IMG/VR virus record: IMGVR_UViG_3300017763_000005
Location: 1 to 64,000 of that record
DNA from: a virus
Strand: one strand, 5' to 3'
DNA: 64,000 nt
Part shown: positions 1 through 7,170 of the stretch, one piece after another
Layout: every line of letters begins with the position of its first letter
Numbering within the stretch: position 1 is the stretch's first letter
The notes under the pieces: model-generated
What the model was told of the DNA's origin: nothing
What the model saw: the letters and a program-made list of their open reading frames with translations, nothing else
Databases searched by the model: none
Position numbers and translations under genes: made by a program

Positions 1-266
1 GATACTATGTCTTTCCTTTCAATGACAAGAGTGATCTTTTCATTCCCAGAAATTTTTAAGTAGTCTATAAGACCTATGGAATCGAGTATGAAAATTTTTA
101 TTGTAAGGCTACTATTATAGATTGACTCAATGATTTTGATATCTTTTACGATGTTTTTGATATTTACTACTAATCCGTTATTCGAATGAAACTCAGCTGT
201 CGTTACGCTATACGCTTTGGGTGACGCTGCCATCTCATTGACAGTAAGATTATATGATTTACTCAT
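1..266 (-). CDS. Virion structural protein, N-terminal part (cut by window edge)
   Basis: The minus strand is open from an ATG at 266 to the window edge, giving about 88 residues beginning MSKSYNLTVNEMAASPKAYS. The ATG overlaps the gp53 stop codon (ATGAGTAA arrangement), so the gene is translationally coupled to the baseplate gene upstream. The visible part is a mixed alpha/beta sequence with no membrane segment. By position, next to gp53 and gp48 in a late structural block, it is probably a baseplate or tail component. The family cannot be named from this fragment, and the C-terminus lies outside the window. Confidence 0.7.
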   Translation of the reverse strand, partial: MSKSYNLTVNEMAASPKAYSVTTAEFHSNNGLVVNIKNIVKDIKIIESIYNSSLTIKIFILDSIGLIDYLKISGNEKITLVIERKDIV

Positions 267-1305
267 TGATGAGGGCTTCGAACTTTGTTACGAACTCATT
301 GATATACGCAGGATCGACATATCTTATAGAACTCTTCTTATCGTTTTCATCATTGACATGCTGACGATTTGATATATATGAAAGACCTAATGGATCGACT
401 CCTCCTACAATATGATTTGAATTTGTTACTGGTTTTTTAGCAGCTGGATTTATTATAGCCTTTGCTGTTCCGCCAGAGCCTCCTCCACCTGTGATAGATA
501 CTATTGGAGATGAAGTATAACCTGAGCCTTTGTCTGTAACTCTTATCGATATAATTTCTCCATTTGAAACAGTTGCAACAGCTGCTGCTCCTGAACCATT
601 GCCTGAAATTGTTATTGTAGGCGCTGAACTATATCCAGAACCGCCTGCAGTAACACTAATTCTTTCAATTCGAGTAGATGCATCTGTTTCGTAATAGTAA
701 TAAGGAGCTTCTGCATATTTGTATACATTATAGGTTGATACTGAATCTTCTGTTGTTTGACCAACGATCAATTCTGTTGTTGATTGTCCTAATGCTGATC
801 CAATGAATGCTCCACCTGTTACATTTTGTATGACTAATTGACTCATATCAATATTTTTTTGAACAAGAGTACCACGTGCGCCACTTGTTCCTCCTACAAG
901 AGTCTCTCCAAGTGAAAATCTCCCTGAAAGACTATTCCTATGTTCAGTAATCAGACCATCTGTATCACGTACAATCACTGGATTTGTTTCAATGACATAC
1001 CCTTCGTACTCTTTTTCTATGTAATCGAATAGGTCTTCTTGCGAAAGAGGCCATGAACGATAGCCGTCATGTAAGAAATCATTGACAACAAAGAGAGTCC
1101 AATAGTATTGTGAGGTACCATACAGTCTTCTTGATACAATATCAGGTCTTTCTCCATTTTTTATCTCATAGAATTTGTATGCTGAATAGTTATCGAGAAA
1201 TGACGGTAACGGACGAACAGATCGAAACAAATCGACCATGTTTTGTTTCACTCCAGTACGATTAAAGTCGTATTCTACTCTTGGAAACTGTTTGAAAAAT
1301 GACAT
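259..1305 (-). CDS. 53: Baseplate wedge protein gp53 with inserted repeat domain
   Basis: Residues 1-105 match the gp53 wedge family: short N-terminal helix, then PDIVSRRLYGTSQYYWTLFV, then a region with a LysM-like look. gp53 joins baseplate wedges to each other around the hub. T4 gp53 is about 196 residues; this one is 348. The extra length is a central insertion (about residues 115-295) rich in Gly, Ser, Thr and Val, with two copies of a G-S-G-Y-[TS]-S-[AS]-P motif near residues 225 and 262, a beta-rich repeat found in phage virion proteins. The last 50 residues return to gp53-like sequence (YINEFVTKFEALINE). It lies 7 bases downstream of gp48 in the same late unit. Confidence 0.85.
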   Translation of the reverse strand: MSFFKQFPRVEYDFNRTGVKQNMVDLFRSVRPLPSFLDNYSAYKFYEIKNGERPDIVSRRLYGTSQYYWTLFVVNDFLHDGYRSWPLSQEDLFDYIEKEYEGYVIETNPVIVRDTDGLITEHRNSLSGRFSLGETLVGGTSGARGTLVQKNIDMSQLVIQNVTGGAFIGSALGQSTTELIVGQTTEDSVSTYNVYKYAEAPYYYYETDASTRIERISVTAGGSGYSSAPTITISGNGSGAAAVATVSNGEIISIRVTDKGSGYTSSPIVSITGGGGSGGTAKAIINPAAKKPVTNSNHIVGGVDPLGLSYISNRQHVNDENDKKSSIRYVDPAYINEFVTKFEALINE

Positions 1306-1312
1306 ATTTTAT

Positions 1313-2137
1313 TTACTCCTGAAAAAATCCGTCGGCTTCTTCGATATCTTGATCATCTGGATAGAGATCTTGACGTACAAGTTGACGTTCTTCTTGAAAT
1401 GCAAGAGCTAATGATACTTCTACTGGAGCTCCTGTCCCTGTAAAGACTGCATTAGATGTTTCGTTGAATGTTGCTTGTAAAGAAGTTAAGTATGCTGGTT
1501 TTATTTTTGGCATATATGGACTTTCTTTTCCTTTTACGAAAAATTTTATTTTAAATAATGGAGGATATGATAAAGCAATTGATCCAGCTCTCTTTGGATA
1601 TAAAAATTTTCTGAACGTACGTTCAATTTTTTTAGCGATTTCTGTTTCTTCTTTAGATTCCGGAACTAATTTAAAATTAAATTCGAATGTTCTTACATTA
1701 GTTCCTTCAAATGCAACTCTTGTATATGGATTTGCTGCTATTCCCGATTTAAGAGCTCCGACTGCGCCGCCCTTAGCAATATCAAAGCCTGTAAGACCCG
1801 CAAGTGCATCTTTACCAATTAATCCTCCTGCTATCGCGTCAGCTTGAGTAAGCTCTCTCTTACCTGTCGCATCTCCTGTCGCAAATTTAAGTCCCGCTCC
1901 TACAAGTCCAGTATCTAAATTAGTATAGGTTGCTCCATCAGAGACAGCAATACCTATTGGCTGATAAAGAAATATATCAGTTGGAAATGGTCCATCTTTC
2001 TGAACTATTGTAAATTGTATACAAGGATGACCGTCGTCTACAAGAGATCTTAATGCACTTGGAAATACATACGTCTGTTGTTCTTGCTCTTCGTCTTCTT
2101 GTTCTTCGTTTTCTACATTTGTTTGGTCGTCAGCCAT
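1313..2137 (-). CDS. 48: Baseplate tail-tube junction protein gp48-like
   Basis: A 274-residue protein with an acidic N-terminus (residues 1-22, Glu/Gln-rich), a central Gly/Ala segment and a C-terminal half containing RVAFEGTNVRTFEFNFKL and SKEETEIAKKIERTFRKFLY, the pattern of the T4 gp48/gp54 family. These proteins cap the baseplate hub and start tail-tube assembly. T4 gp48 is longer (364 residues); assignment to gp48 rather than gp54 rests on its position beside gp53 and is less certain than the family call. A late promoter box lies 37 bases upstream, divergent from the gp4 operon. Confidence 0.75.
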   Translation of the reverse strand: MADDQTNVENEEQEDEEQEQQTYVFPSALRSLVDDGHPCIQFTIVQKDGPFPTDIFLYQPIGIAVSDGATYTNLDTGLVGAGLKFATGDATGKRELTQADAIAGGLIGKDALAGLTGFDIAKGGAVGALKSGIAANPYTRVAFEGTNVRTFEFNFKLVPESKEETEIAKKIERTFRKFLYPKRAGSIALSYPPLFKIKFFVKGKESPYMPKIKPAYLTSLQATFNETSNAVFTGTGAPVEVSLALAFQEERQLVRQDLYPDDQDIEEADGFFQE

Positions 2138-2149
2138 AGTATTTTCCTA

Positions 2150-2157
2150 TATAAATA
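2150..2157 (+). promoter_or_regulatory. Late promoter (TATAAATA) for the gp4 tail operon
   Basis: Exact T4-type late -10 box TATAAATA, 24 bases before the gp4 ATG. It sits back to back with the minus-strand late box at 2174-2181, forming a divergent late promoter pair between gp48 and gp4. Confidence 0.75.
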
Positions 2158-2173
2158 AAATAAACTATAGAGT

Positions 2174-2181
2174 TATTTATA
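2174..2181 (-). promoter_or_regulatory. Late promoter (TATAAATA) for gp48-gp53
   Basis: TATAAATA on the minus strand, 37 bases upstream of the gp48 ATG and overlapping the first base of gp4 on the other strand. The spacing leaves a short leader. Confidence 0.7.
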
Positions 2182-2621
2182 TGAGTTACAGTGGTAAATA
2201 CAAAATAAAGAAGCCTGAAAAGTATGCTGGCGATCCAAGTAAGGTAGTATACCGTTCTTTATGGGAAAGACAAGCATTCAAGTGGTGCGAAAATAATCCG
2301 AAAGTCAAAATGTGGAACTCAGAAGAAGTTGTTGTACCATATAAATCTACTCTTGATAAAAAATTACATCGATATTTTGTTGATTTATTAATACAAATGG
2401 ATGATAAAAAAACATATCTTATCGAAATCAAACCAAAAAATCAAACCGTTCCTCCTAAAAAACGTAGTCGTAAGACAAAAAAATATATTAATGAGGTAAT
2501 AACATATGCAAAAAACCAAGACAAATGGGAAGCTGCAAGTGAATTTGCTGAATATAAGGGATGGAAATTTCAGGTCTGGACAGAAGAAACTTTAAAAAAT
2601 CTAGGCATAAAGCTCCTATAA
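2181..2621 (+). CDS. 4: Head completion protein gp4
   Basis: A 146-residue protein close in length to T4 gp4 (150 residues), starting MSYSGKYKIKKPEKYAG and followed by VVYRSLWERQAFKWCENNP, a segment typical of the family. The middle contains VDLLIQM and YLIEIKPK, a D...ExK arrangement like TnsA-type restriction-fold nucleases, to which gp4 has been related. In T4, gp4 acts after DNA packaging to prepare filled heads for tail joining. It is the first gene of the plus-strand late operon and lies just after a TATAAATA box. There is no strong ribosome binding site. Confidence 0.9.
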   Translation: MSYSGKYKIKKPEKYAGDPSKVVYRSLWERQAFKWCENNPKVKMWNSEEVVVPYKSTLDKKLHRYFVDLLIQMDDKKTYLIEIKPKNQTVPPKKRSRKTKKYINEVITYAKNQDKWEAASEFAEYKGWKFQVWTEETLKNLGIKLL

Positions 2622-2626
2622 AGTCT

Positions 2627-2634
2627 TATAAATA
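2627..2634 (+). promoter_or_regulatory. Late promoter (TATAAATA) before the 2643 gene
   Basis: Exact TATAAATA, 8 bases before the next ATG. Transcription from it would give an almost leaderless message, and no ribosome binding site is visible in the gap, so its use is uncertain. Confidence 0.5.
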
Positions 2635-2642
2635 CATATAAC

Positions 2643-3230
2643 ATGGCAAGTTTATTTGACACATTACAAGCAGGAGCTCAAAGAGCTGGCGTAACTGCAC
2701 GTACAAAAGAATCGCAAAAGTGGTTTAGAAAGAATGTAAAGAATTTAGCGATCAGTCGTAAAGGTTTATTAAAAGATGATGCATTAGAAAGAACATCACG
2801 TAATATTCGTGGTAATATGTATATGTATTTTTACGATCCAAAGTTTAAAGCTGATTTACCATACTACGATAGATTTCCGTTAACAATTATGGTTGATGGA
2901 GCTCCTGGTGGATTCTATGGATTAAATTTACATTACTTAAATTATAATGTAAGAGCTGCTTTTCTTGATGAGCTTATGGCATTAGGGCCAGCAAAAGCTA
3001 AAGAAAATTCACGGCTGACTAAATTAAGATATAATTTATTAACAGGTGTTAAAAAATATAAAGAATTTAAGCCATGTTTTAAACACTACTTAGGTAAACA
3101 TGTAGCATCTCAATTTGCAAGAGTACCAATGACGGATTGGGAGATTGCTATATTCTTACCAGTAGAACAATTTAGAAAGAAAGGTAAGACAGCCGTTTGG
3201 GCAGAAAGTCTTAAAATTGCGAGAAGCTAA
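2643..3230 (+). CDS. Conserved T4-like virion or tail-completion protein, unassigned
   Basis: A 195-residue basic soluble protein. The segment around residues 58-85 (MYMYFYDPKFKADLPYYDRF, then PL) followed by GGFYGLNLHYL is well formed and looks conserved, but I cannot assign a T4 gene number with confidence. It lies between gp4 and the tube-like gene and shares a TAATG stop/start overlap with the latter at 3230, so it is probably a head-tail or tail assembly component. The Lys/Arg content would suit nucleic-acid or tube contact, but that is inference. Confidence 0.75.
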   Translation: MASLFDTLQAGAQRAGVTARTKESQKWFRKNVKNLAISRKGLLKDDALERTSRNIRGNMYMYFYDPKFKADLPYYDRFPLTIMVDGAPGGFYGLNLHYLNYNVRAAFLDELMALGPAKAKENSRLTKLRYNLLTGVKKYKEFKPCFKHYLGKHVASQFARVPMTDWEIAIFLPVEQFRKKGKTAVWAESLKIARS

Positions 3231-3868
3231 TGTCAAGTATAGAAGATCTCAAATCAACAATCAGTAAAAAGGGTGGATTAGCAAAAGCTAATAGGTATAA
3301 TGTAATATTTACTCCACCAACTCAGTCATTGTTAAATTTAAATCCGCAAACTATTTTTAGTTCGTTGTTGTCTGGTAATTTTTCAGCTAAAAATTTAATT
3401 AATGATCCAAGAGATATATCAATTCTTTGCTCAGGTGCTGAACTTCCAGGCAGACAAATAGCTACTATTGATTATATTGCGCATCAACAATCAGTAAAAG
3501 TACCTTATACAGTTATAGATGATGAGGTCACATTAAAATTTTTAATAACTAATGATTACTACGTTAAAACTATGTTTGATAGTTGGTTAGACGTAGTGGT
3601 AAACCTTGAGAGTTATACCGTTGGTTATAAAAAAGAATCGACAGCTGATGTAATTATACAACAAGTCGATGAACAGAATACTCCGATATATGGTATAAAG
3701 CTTATAAATGCTTTTCCATCTACAGTATCGTCAGTAGCTTTGGGGAACGAGAATGAAAACTCGATCCAAGAACTAAGTGTAACAATGAGTTACGACAAAT
3801 ATATACCAGAAGGACCTATAAGTTCTACTGGTTCTGCTATTAGAGCGGCTTTAGATATATTTGGTTAA
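3230..3868 (+). CDS. 19: Tail tube protein, gp19-like
   Basis: A 212-residue protein with the tube-protein pattern: an N-terminal segment entering the fold (RYNVIFTPP), a central ILCSGAELPGRQIATIDY strand-turn, then a beta-hairpin (IAHQQSVKVPYTVIDDEVTL) and a C-terminal SVTMSYDKY strand. In T4-like phages this fold forms the inner tail tube and its relatives in the baseplate. T4 gp19 is 163 residues; this copy has an insertion near residues 35-60. A second gp19 normally lies beside the sheath gene, outside this window, so this could be a tube paralogue. Its place just before gp26/gp51 and a tape-measure-like gene matches the usual tail-module order. Confidence 0.7.
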   Translation: MSSIEDLKSTISKKGGLAKANRYNVIFTPPTQSLLNLNPQTIFSSLLSGNFSAKNLINDPRDISILCSGAELPGRQIATIDYIAHQQSVKVPYTVIDDEVTLKFLITNDYYVKTMFDSWLDVVVNLESYTVGYKKESTADVIIQQVDEQNTPIYGIKLINAFPSTVSSVALGNENENSIQELSVTMSYDKYIPEGPISSTGSAIRAALDIFG

Positions 3869-3886
3869 TTAATATAGGAGAATATT

Positions 3887-4597
3887 ATGGCTTTGCCAAA
3901 ATTGAATGTTCCTAAGTATATGGTAACTTTACCGTCTACTAAGAAACAAATTAGTATGAGACCTTTTCTTGTTAAAGAAGAAAAGGTATTAATGGTTGCT
4001 TTAGAATCAAATGATATAGAGCAAATTAGTAACGCAGTAAGAAATATTATTTTAGATTGTTATGATTTAGATAATTTAGATGAGCTTACTGTATTTGATA
4101 TTGAGTACTTGTTCTTACAATTAAGAGCAAAATCTGTAGGAGAAAATATGAATCTACAGATTAAATGTGCTGAAGAAGATTGTGATAATATGACACCAAT
4201 CACTATTAATGTTGACGATATTGAGATAATAAATCAGAACCAAGATCGTGTAATAATATTAGATGAAGATAACGGTGTTGGAGTTGAGATGAAATATCCA
4301 TCATTAGAATTGATTAGCGGATTAGATTTTGAAAACGTAAGTCAAGTTGATGGTGTAATGGAACTCATCTTAAAATGTATTGATGGTATATTTGACAATG
4401 ATAATGTTTATGATTTAAAAAATGAATCAGAAGACGAAATCAAATCATTTATAGAAAGCTTAAATAATGAACAATTTAGAAAAGTTCAAAGCTTTTTTTT
4501 AGAAATACCAGCAGTATATTATAAGAGCTCATATGATTGTAAATGCGGTAAAACGCAAGAGGTTGAATTAAGAGGACTTAATAGTTTTTTTACATAA
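3887..4597 (+). CDS. 26: Baseplate hub protein gp26 (tail-assembly chaperone-like)
   Basis: A 236-residue protein of the T4 gp26 baseplate family. It opens with MALPKLNVPKYMVTLPSTKK and has RPFLVKEEKVLMVALESNDI, the family signature. Cys residues near 97-102 (C-x4-C) and 224-226 (C-x-C) suggest a small metal site. A good ribosome binding site (AGGAG, 7 bases before ATG) fixes the start. The gene ends in a run of seven T (4585-4591), ACA, TAA; a -1 slip on that run leads straight into the gp51 reading frame. The layout tube, gp26, gp51, then long repetitive protein mirrors the tube, G, G-T, tape-measure order of other tailed phages. Confidence 0.85.
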   Translation: MALPKLNVPKYMVTLPSTKKQISMRPFLVKEEKVLMVALESNDIEQISNAVRNIILDCYDLDNLDELTVFDIEYLFLQLRAKSVGENMNLQIKCAEEDCDNMTPITINVDDIEIINQNQDRVIILDEDNGVGVEMKYPSLELISGLDFENVSQVDGVMELILKCIDGIFDNDNVYDLKNESEDEIKSFIESLNNEQFRKVQSFFLEIPAVYYKSSYDCKCGKTQEVELRGLNSFFT

Positions 4598-4636
4598 GCC
4601 TCTCACATGATAGTTTGGCCAATATGTACCAAACTA
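4585..4636 (+). promoter_or_regulatory. Candidate -1 ribosomal frameshift site joining gp26 to gp51
   Basis: The slippery heptamer T TTT TTT occupies 4585-4591 in the correct phase, one sense codon before the gp26 stop at 4595. A perfect 8-bp stem-loop (TAGTTTGG at 4611-4618 with CCAAACTA at 4629-4636) begins 19 bases after it. The -1 frame is open from the slip site through gp51, and the only ATG of that frame (4624) lies inside the hairpin loop with no ribosome binding site. Confidence 0.6.
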
Positions 4637-4791
4637 ACTTTGCTTTAATGCAACATCATGGCTATAGTTTAAGCGAACTAGAAAATATGATGCCGTGGGA
4701 GAGGGAGATATATTTATCCTTACTACAAGAGCACATTAAAGAAGAGAACGAAAAAATAACAACTATGAATAATAGAAGAAGGAGAAGATAA
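4624..4791 (+). CDS. 51: Baseplate hub assembly protein gp51-like (possibly made as a gp26 fusion)
   Basis: From the first ATG this is a 55-residue protein containing NFALMQHHGYSLSELENMMP and WEREIY, followed by a helical EEENEKI region and a run of five Arg, the small gp51-type protein seen beside gp26 in marine T4-like phages. gp51 is thought to help assemble the baseplate hub. The frame is open upstream of the ATG to 4591, and the upstream residues (LSHDSLAN) look coding. With no Shine-Dalgarno before 4624, translation is more likely to arrive by a -1 frameshift from gp26 than to start here. The stop overlaps the next ATG (TAATG at 4789-4793). Confidence 0.7.
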   Translation: MYQTNFALMQHHGYSLSELENMMPWEREIYLSLLQEHIKEENEKITTMNNRRRRR

Positions 4792-5165
4792 TGGCTGATA
4801 CAGATAACAGCAGAAATGAAGTCGAAATCGATTTAGATAAGTACATGGCTATGATCGAAAAGCTTGATGAACAAGAAGATAAGATCAAAGACATGCAAGA
4901 AGAAGCTCGCAAGGCTAGGGATCAATTGTCCCCACCTAAGCGTAAATTCATGGACTTATTTTTAGACGATAATGATATCAATGAAAAAGCAATCATTGGT
5001 TTTATATCATTTTTTCTCATGACAGTGTTTGGAATTACTGATTTAGTAACGGCGCTTGTATGGGATATGGATTTAAAAGTTTCTGAAACAATATATACAT
5101 CATTTGTGGTAGTAACACTTGGTGCATTTGGTATATCAGAAGCTGGAAAAGCGTTTGGTAAATAA
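4791..5165 (+). CDS. Small two-span membrane protein, possible holin
   Basis: 124 residues: a charged, coiled-coil-like N-terminal half (residues 10-50, Glu/Lys-rich) followed by two hydrophobic segments, about 65-85 (AIIGFISFFLMTVFGITDLV) and 97-118 (TIYTSFVVVTLGAFGISEAG). The N-in/C-in two-span layout would suit a holin or a membrane component of the tail tip or lysis apparatus. No family is recognised. It lies between gp51 and the tape-measure-like gene and is coupled to gp51 through TAATG. Confidence concerns the gene, not the function. Confidence 0.7.
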   Translation: MADTDNSRNEVEIDLDKYMAMIEKLDEQEDKIKDMQEEARKARDQLSPPKRKFMDLFLDDNDINEKAIIGFISFFLMTVFGITDLVTALVWDMDLKVSETIYTSFVVVTLGAFGISEAGKAFGK

Positions 5166-5181
5166 AAGATAAGGATCAATC

Positions 5182-7128
5182 ATGGCAGATGAACCAAAAA
5201 AACCTCTAGGAGAGAAAAACGATATACAAGATCTTATTGCATTAATGCAACAAAATAATAAGTCGCAAGGTGAAATAGAGAAAGATCAGAGAAATACTCG
5301 TAGGCATTTGTTAGAATTAAAAAATATGACAAAGACTTTATCAAGTCTTCAGGAACGTACTGCGTTCGGGTTTGAAAACTTTCAAGAAATGATTGATTCA
5401 AATAATCTTCAAGGTCAAGAAGATTCAAGAGAAAGAACAACTTTATTCCAAGAAATAAGAGATGAATTAAGAAATCTTCCAAAAGATACTGCACAAGCTA
5501 ATAGTGAAGAATCGCGTAAAGGTCGAGGTGGAGGATTAGGTAAGCTTGGTGGTATATTAGCTGGAGCAGGTATAGCTGCTGCTGGAATAGGAGTAGGTAT
5601 TGCAGCAGTTTTTTATACAGCTCCTAAGCTTATTGAAGCATTTGAAAAAATAGATGCTAAAAAAATAGCACAAAATGTTGAAACTCTTGTTGGTATTAAT
5701 CAAATGGTTGAAGATAAAGGTGGTAATTTACTTTTAGATGGTGGATCATTAGCTATTGCTATGACAGGCATAGGTGTAGGACTCTTAGCTCTTGGTATTG
5801 GATCAGCAACAAATGCTGCTGTTGATAAATTCTTAGAAGAAGGTTGGGCAGATAAAGTAGTCGATAACGTAACTACTCTTTTAAGTATTAGTCAATTACA
5901 GGGTGGATCTCTTAGTTTCTTAGGTCAGGGTGCGGGCTTTGGATTAGCAATGACTGGTATTGGATTAGGACTTGCGGCATTTGGTATAGGTAAAGCTACT
6001 GATGGCGTAGGAGGTGCTATTAATAAATTTGCAGCAGGAGATAATTTTGCTGAAAGAATTAAAAAAGAAGTTGAGACTCTACTCTCAATTGACATGTCAA
6101 ATGCTGATGGTAAAAAATTAGATTTTATAGCTACCATGTCATCTCTTGGACTTGGTTTAGTTGCATTTGCTATAGGTAAATCTGGATCAGGTGTTGCAGA
6201 GAGCGTAAACTTTTTTACAAGAGGTGATAATTTTGCAGCTGATATTAAAAAAGAAGTTGAAACACTCTTAGAAATACCAAACTTACCTGGCGTTGCTGGA
6301 GACACCGTTGGATTTTTAGCTGTTATGGGTGGCATATCAGCTGGTCTTGGAGCCTTTGCAGTTACTAAAGGAGCTGCAGGAGTTGCTGAATTCTTAAATC
6401 TCGGTGGTAATTTTGCTACAGGCATAAAAGAAGAAACCGATGTTTTATTAACTATAGGAGAGGGAGCAGATGAAGATCGATCTAAGAGAGCAGCTGCAGC
6501 TTTAGCTCATTTATCAGGTGGGTTAGCTCTCTTTGCAGGTAGCAAAGGTCTTGGAGCAATTGCAGGTCTAGGTGCTAGTGTTTTAGACTTTTTTACTGGT
6601 AATAAAAATCCTATTGATCAAGCAATAACTCTTGGCGAAAATGCAGATCAAGTTCAAGCTGGTGCAGACGCATTTATGACTTTTGCTGATGCATTGACTA
6701 AATTTACAAATGTAAGTCTTGATTTTGACGCAGAAAAATTAGCTGAAGAATTATATGAAGCAAGTAAAGTATTAGAACTTGCTCTAGTAGGTGGTTCTGA
6801 AGGCTTTATATTCAAAGAAGAGTTTGTTGGTCTTAATAATCTAGGCGGTGATATTGATCAAGCAGTAATTAATATTAATAAACTAAAAAATGCTCTTTCT
6901 TTAGATATAGAAGGTGGACCTACAATGACTATACCTTCAAAAATGGATGGATTAGTTGTTAATACTATGTCAGTAGAAAATGCTATATTAAAAATGGATG
7001 GACTAGACACAAGCGGAGCTAATACAAATGTAATCAGAGGTGGTGATCAAGTAAGAGGTGGAGATAGTTATGTATTTAATACTTCTTCAGCTAATGATTC
7101 TATAACTGAAGGTTTAGCTAACAGATAA
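5182..7128 (+). CDS. Tape-measure-like repetitive tail protein
   Basis: 648 residues. The N-terminal 115 residues are charged and helical. From about 115 to 490 there are five imperfect repeats of 55-60 residues, each a hydrophobic Gly/Ala stretch (for example AMTGIGVGLLALGIGSATNA and AMTGIGLGLAAFGIGKATDG) followed by an amphipathic helix ending in a VETLLSI-like motif. The C-terminus is Ser/Asn/Gly-rich. Hydrophobic repeats, length and position after tube-gp26-gp51 all fit a tail-length tape measure; T4's own tape measure, gp29, is about 590 residues. No gp29 sequence signature is recognised, so the role is inferred from layout and composition. Ribosome binding site AAGGA precedes the ATG. 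Confidence 0.6.
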   Translation: MADEPKKPLGEKNDIQDLIALMQQNNKSQGEIEKDQRNTRRHLLELKNMTKTLSSLQERTAFGFENFQEMIDSNNLQGQEDSRERTTLFQEIRDELRNLPKDTAQANSEESRKGRGGGLGKLGGILAGAGIAAAGIGVGIAAVFYTAPKLIEAFEKIDAKKIAQNVETLVGINQMVEDKGGNLLLDGGSLAIAMTGIGVGLLALGIGSATNAAVDKFLEEGWADKVVDNVTTLLSISQLQGGSLSFLGQGAGFGLAMTGIGLGLAAFGIGKATDGVGGAINKFAAGDNFAERIKKEVETLLSIDMSNADGKKLDFIATMSSLGLGLVAFAIGKSGSGVAESVNFFTRGDNFAADIKKEVETLLEIPNLPGVAGDTVGFLAVMGGISAGLGAFAVTKGAAGVAEFLNLGGNFATGIKEETDVLLTIGEGADEDRSKRAAAALAHLSGGLALFAGSKGLGAIAGLGASVLDFFTGNKNPIDQAITLGENADQVQAGADAFMTFADALTKFTNVSLDFDAEKLAEELYEASKVLELALVGGSEGFIFKEEFVGLNNLGGDIDQAVININKLKNALSLDIEGGPTMTIPSKMDGLVVNTMSVENAILKMDGLDTSGANTNVIRGGDQVRGGDSYVFNTSSANDSITEGLANR

Positions 7129-7153
7129 AAAAAAGGGGACCATTCAGTCCCCT
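7127..7153 (-). terminator. Rho-independent terminator of the gp32 unit
   Basis: Read on the minus strand, a 7-bp stem AGGGGAC/GTCCCCT with a 6-base loop is followed by eight T. It lies 17 bases past the gp32 stop, between the converging tail operon and gp32. Confidence 0.9.
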
Positions 7154-7170
7154 CCGAAAATCAAATTTAA

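Noticed and set aside
1464-1847. Plus-strand open frame opposite gp48
   Set aside because: Antisense shadow of a recognised gene, no ribosome binding site, hydrophobic pattern explained by the opposite strand.
5925-6425. 166-residue open frame opposite the tape-measure-like gene
   Set aside because: It is on the opposite strand of a clearly coding repeat protein and mirrors its Gly/Ala repeats; no ribosome binding site.
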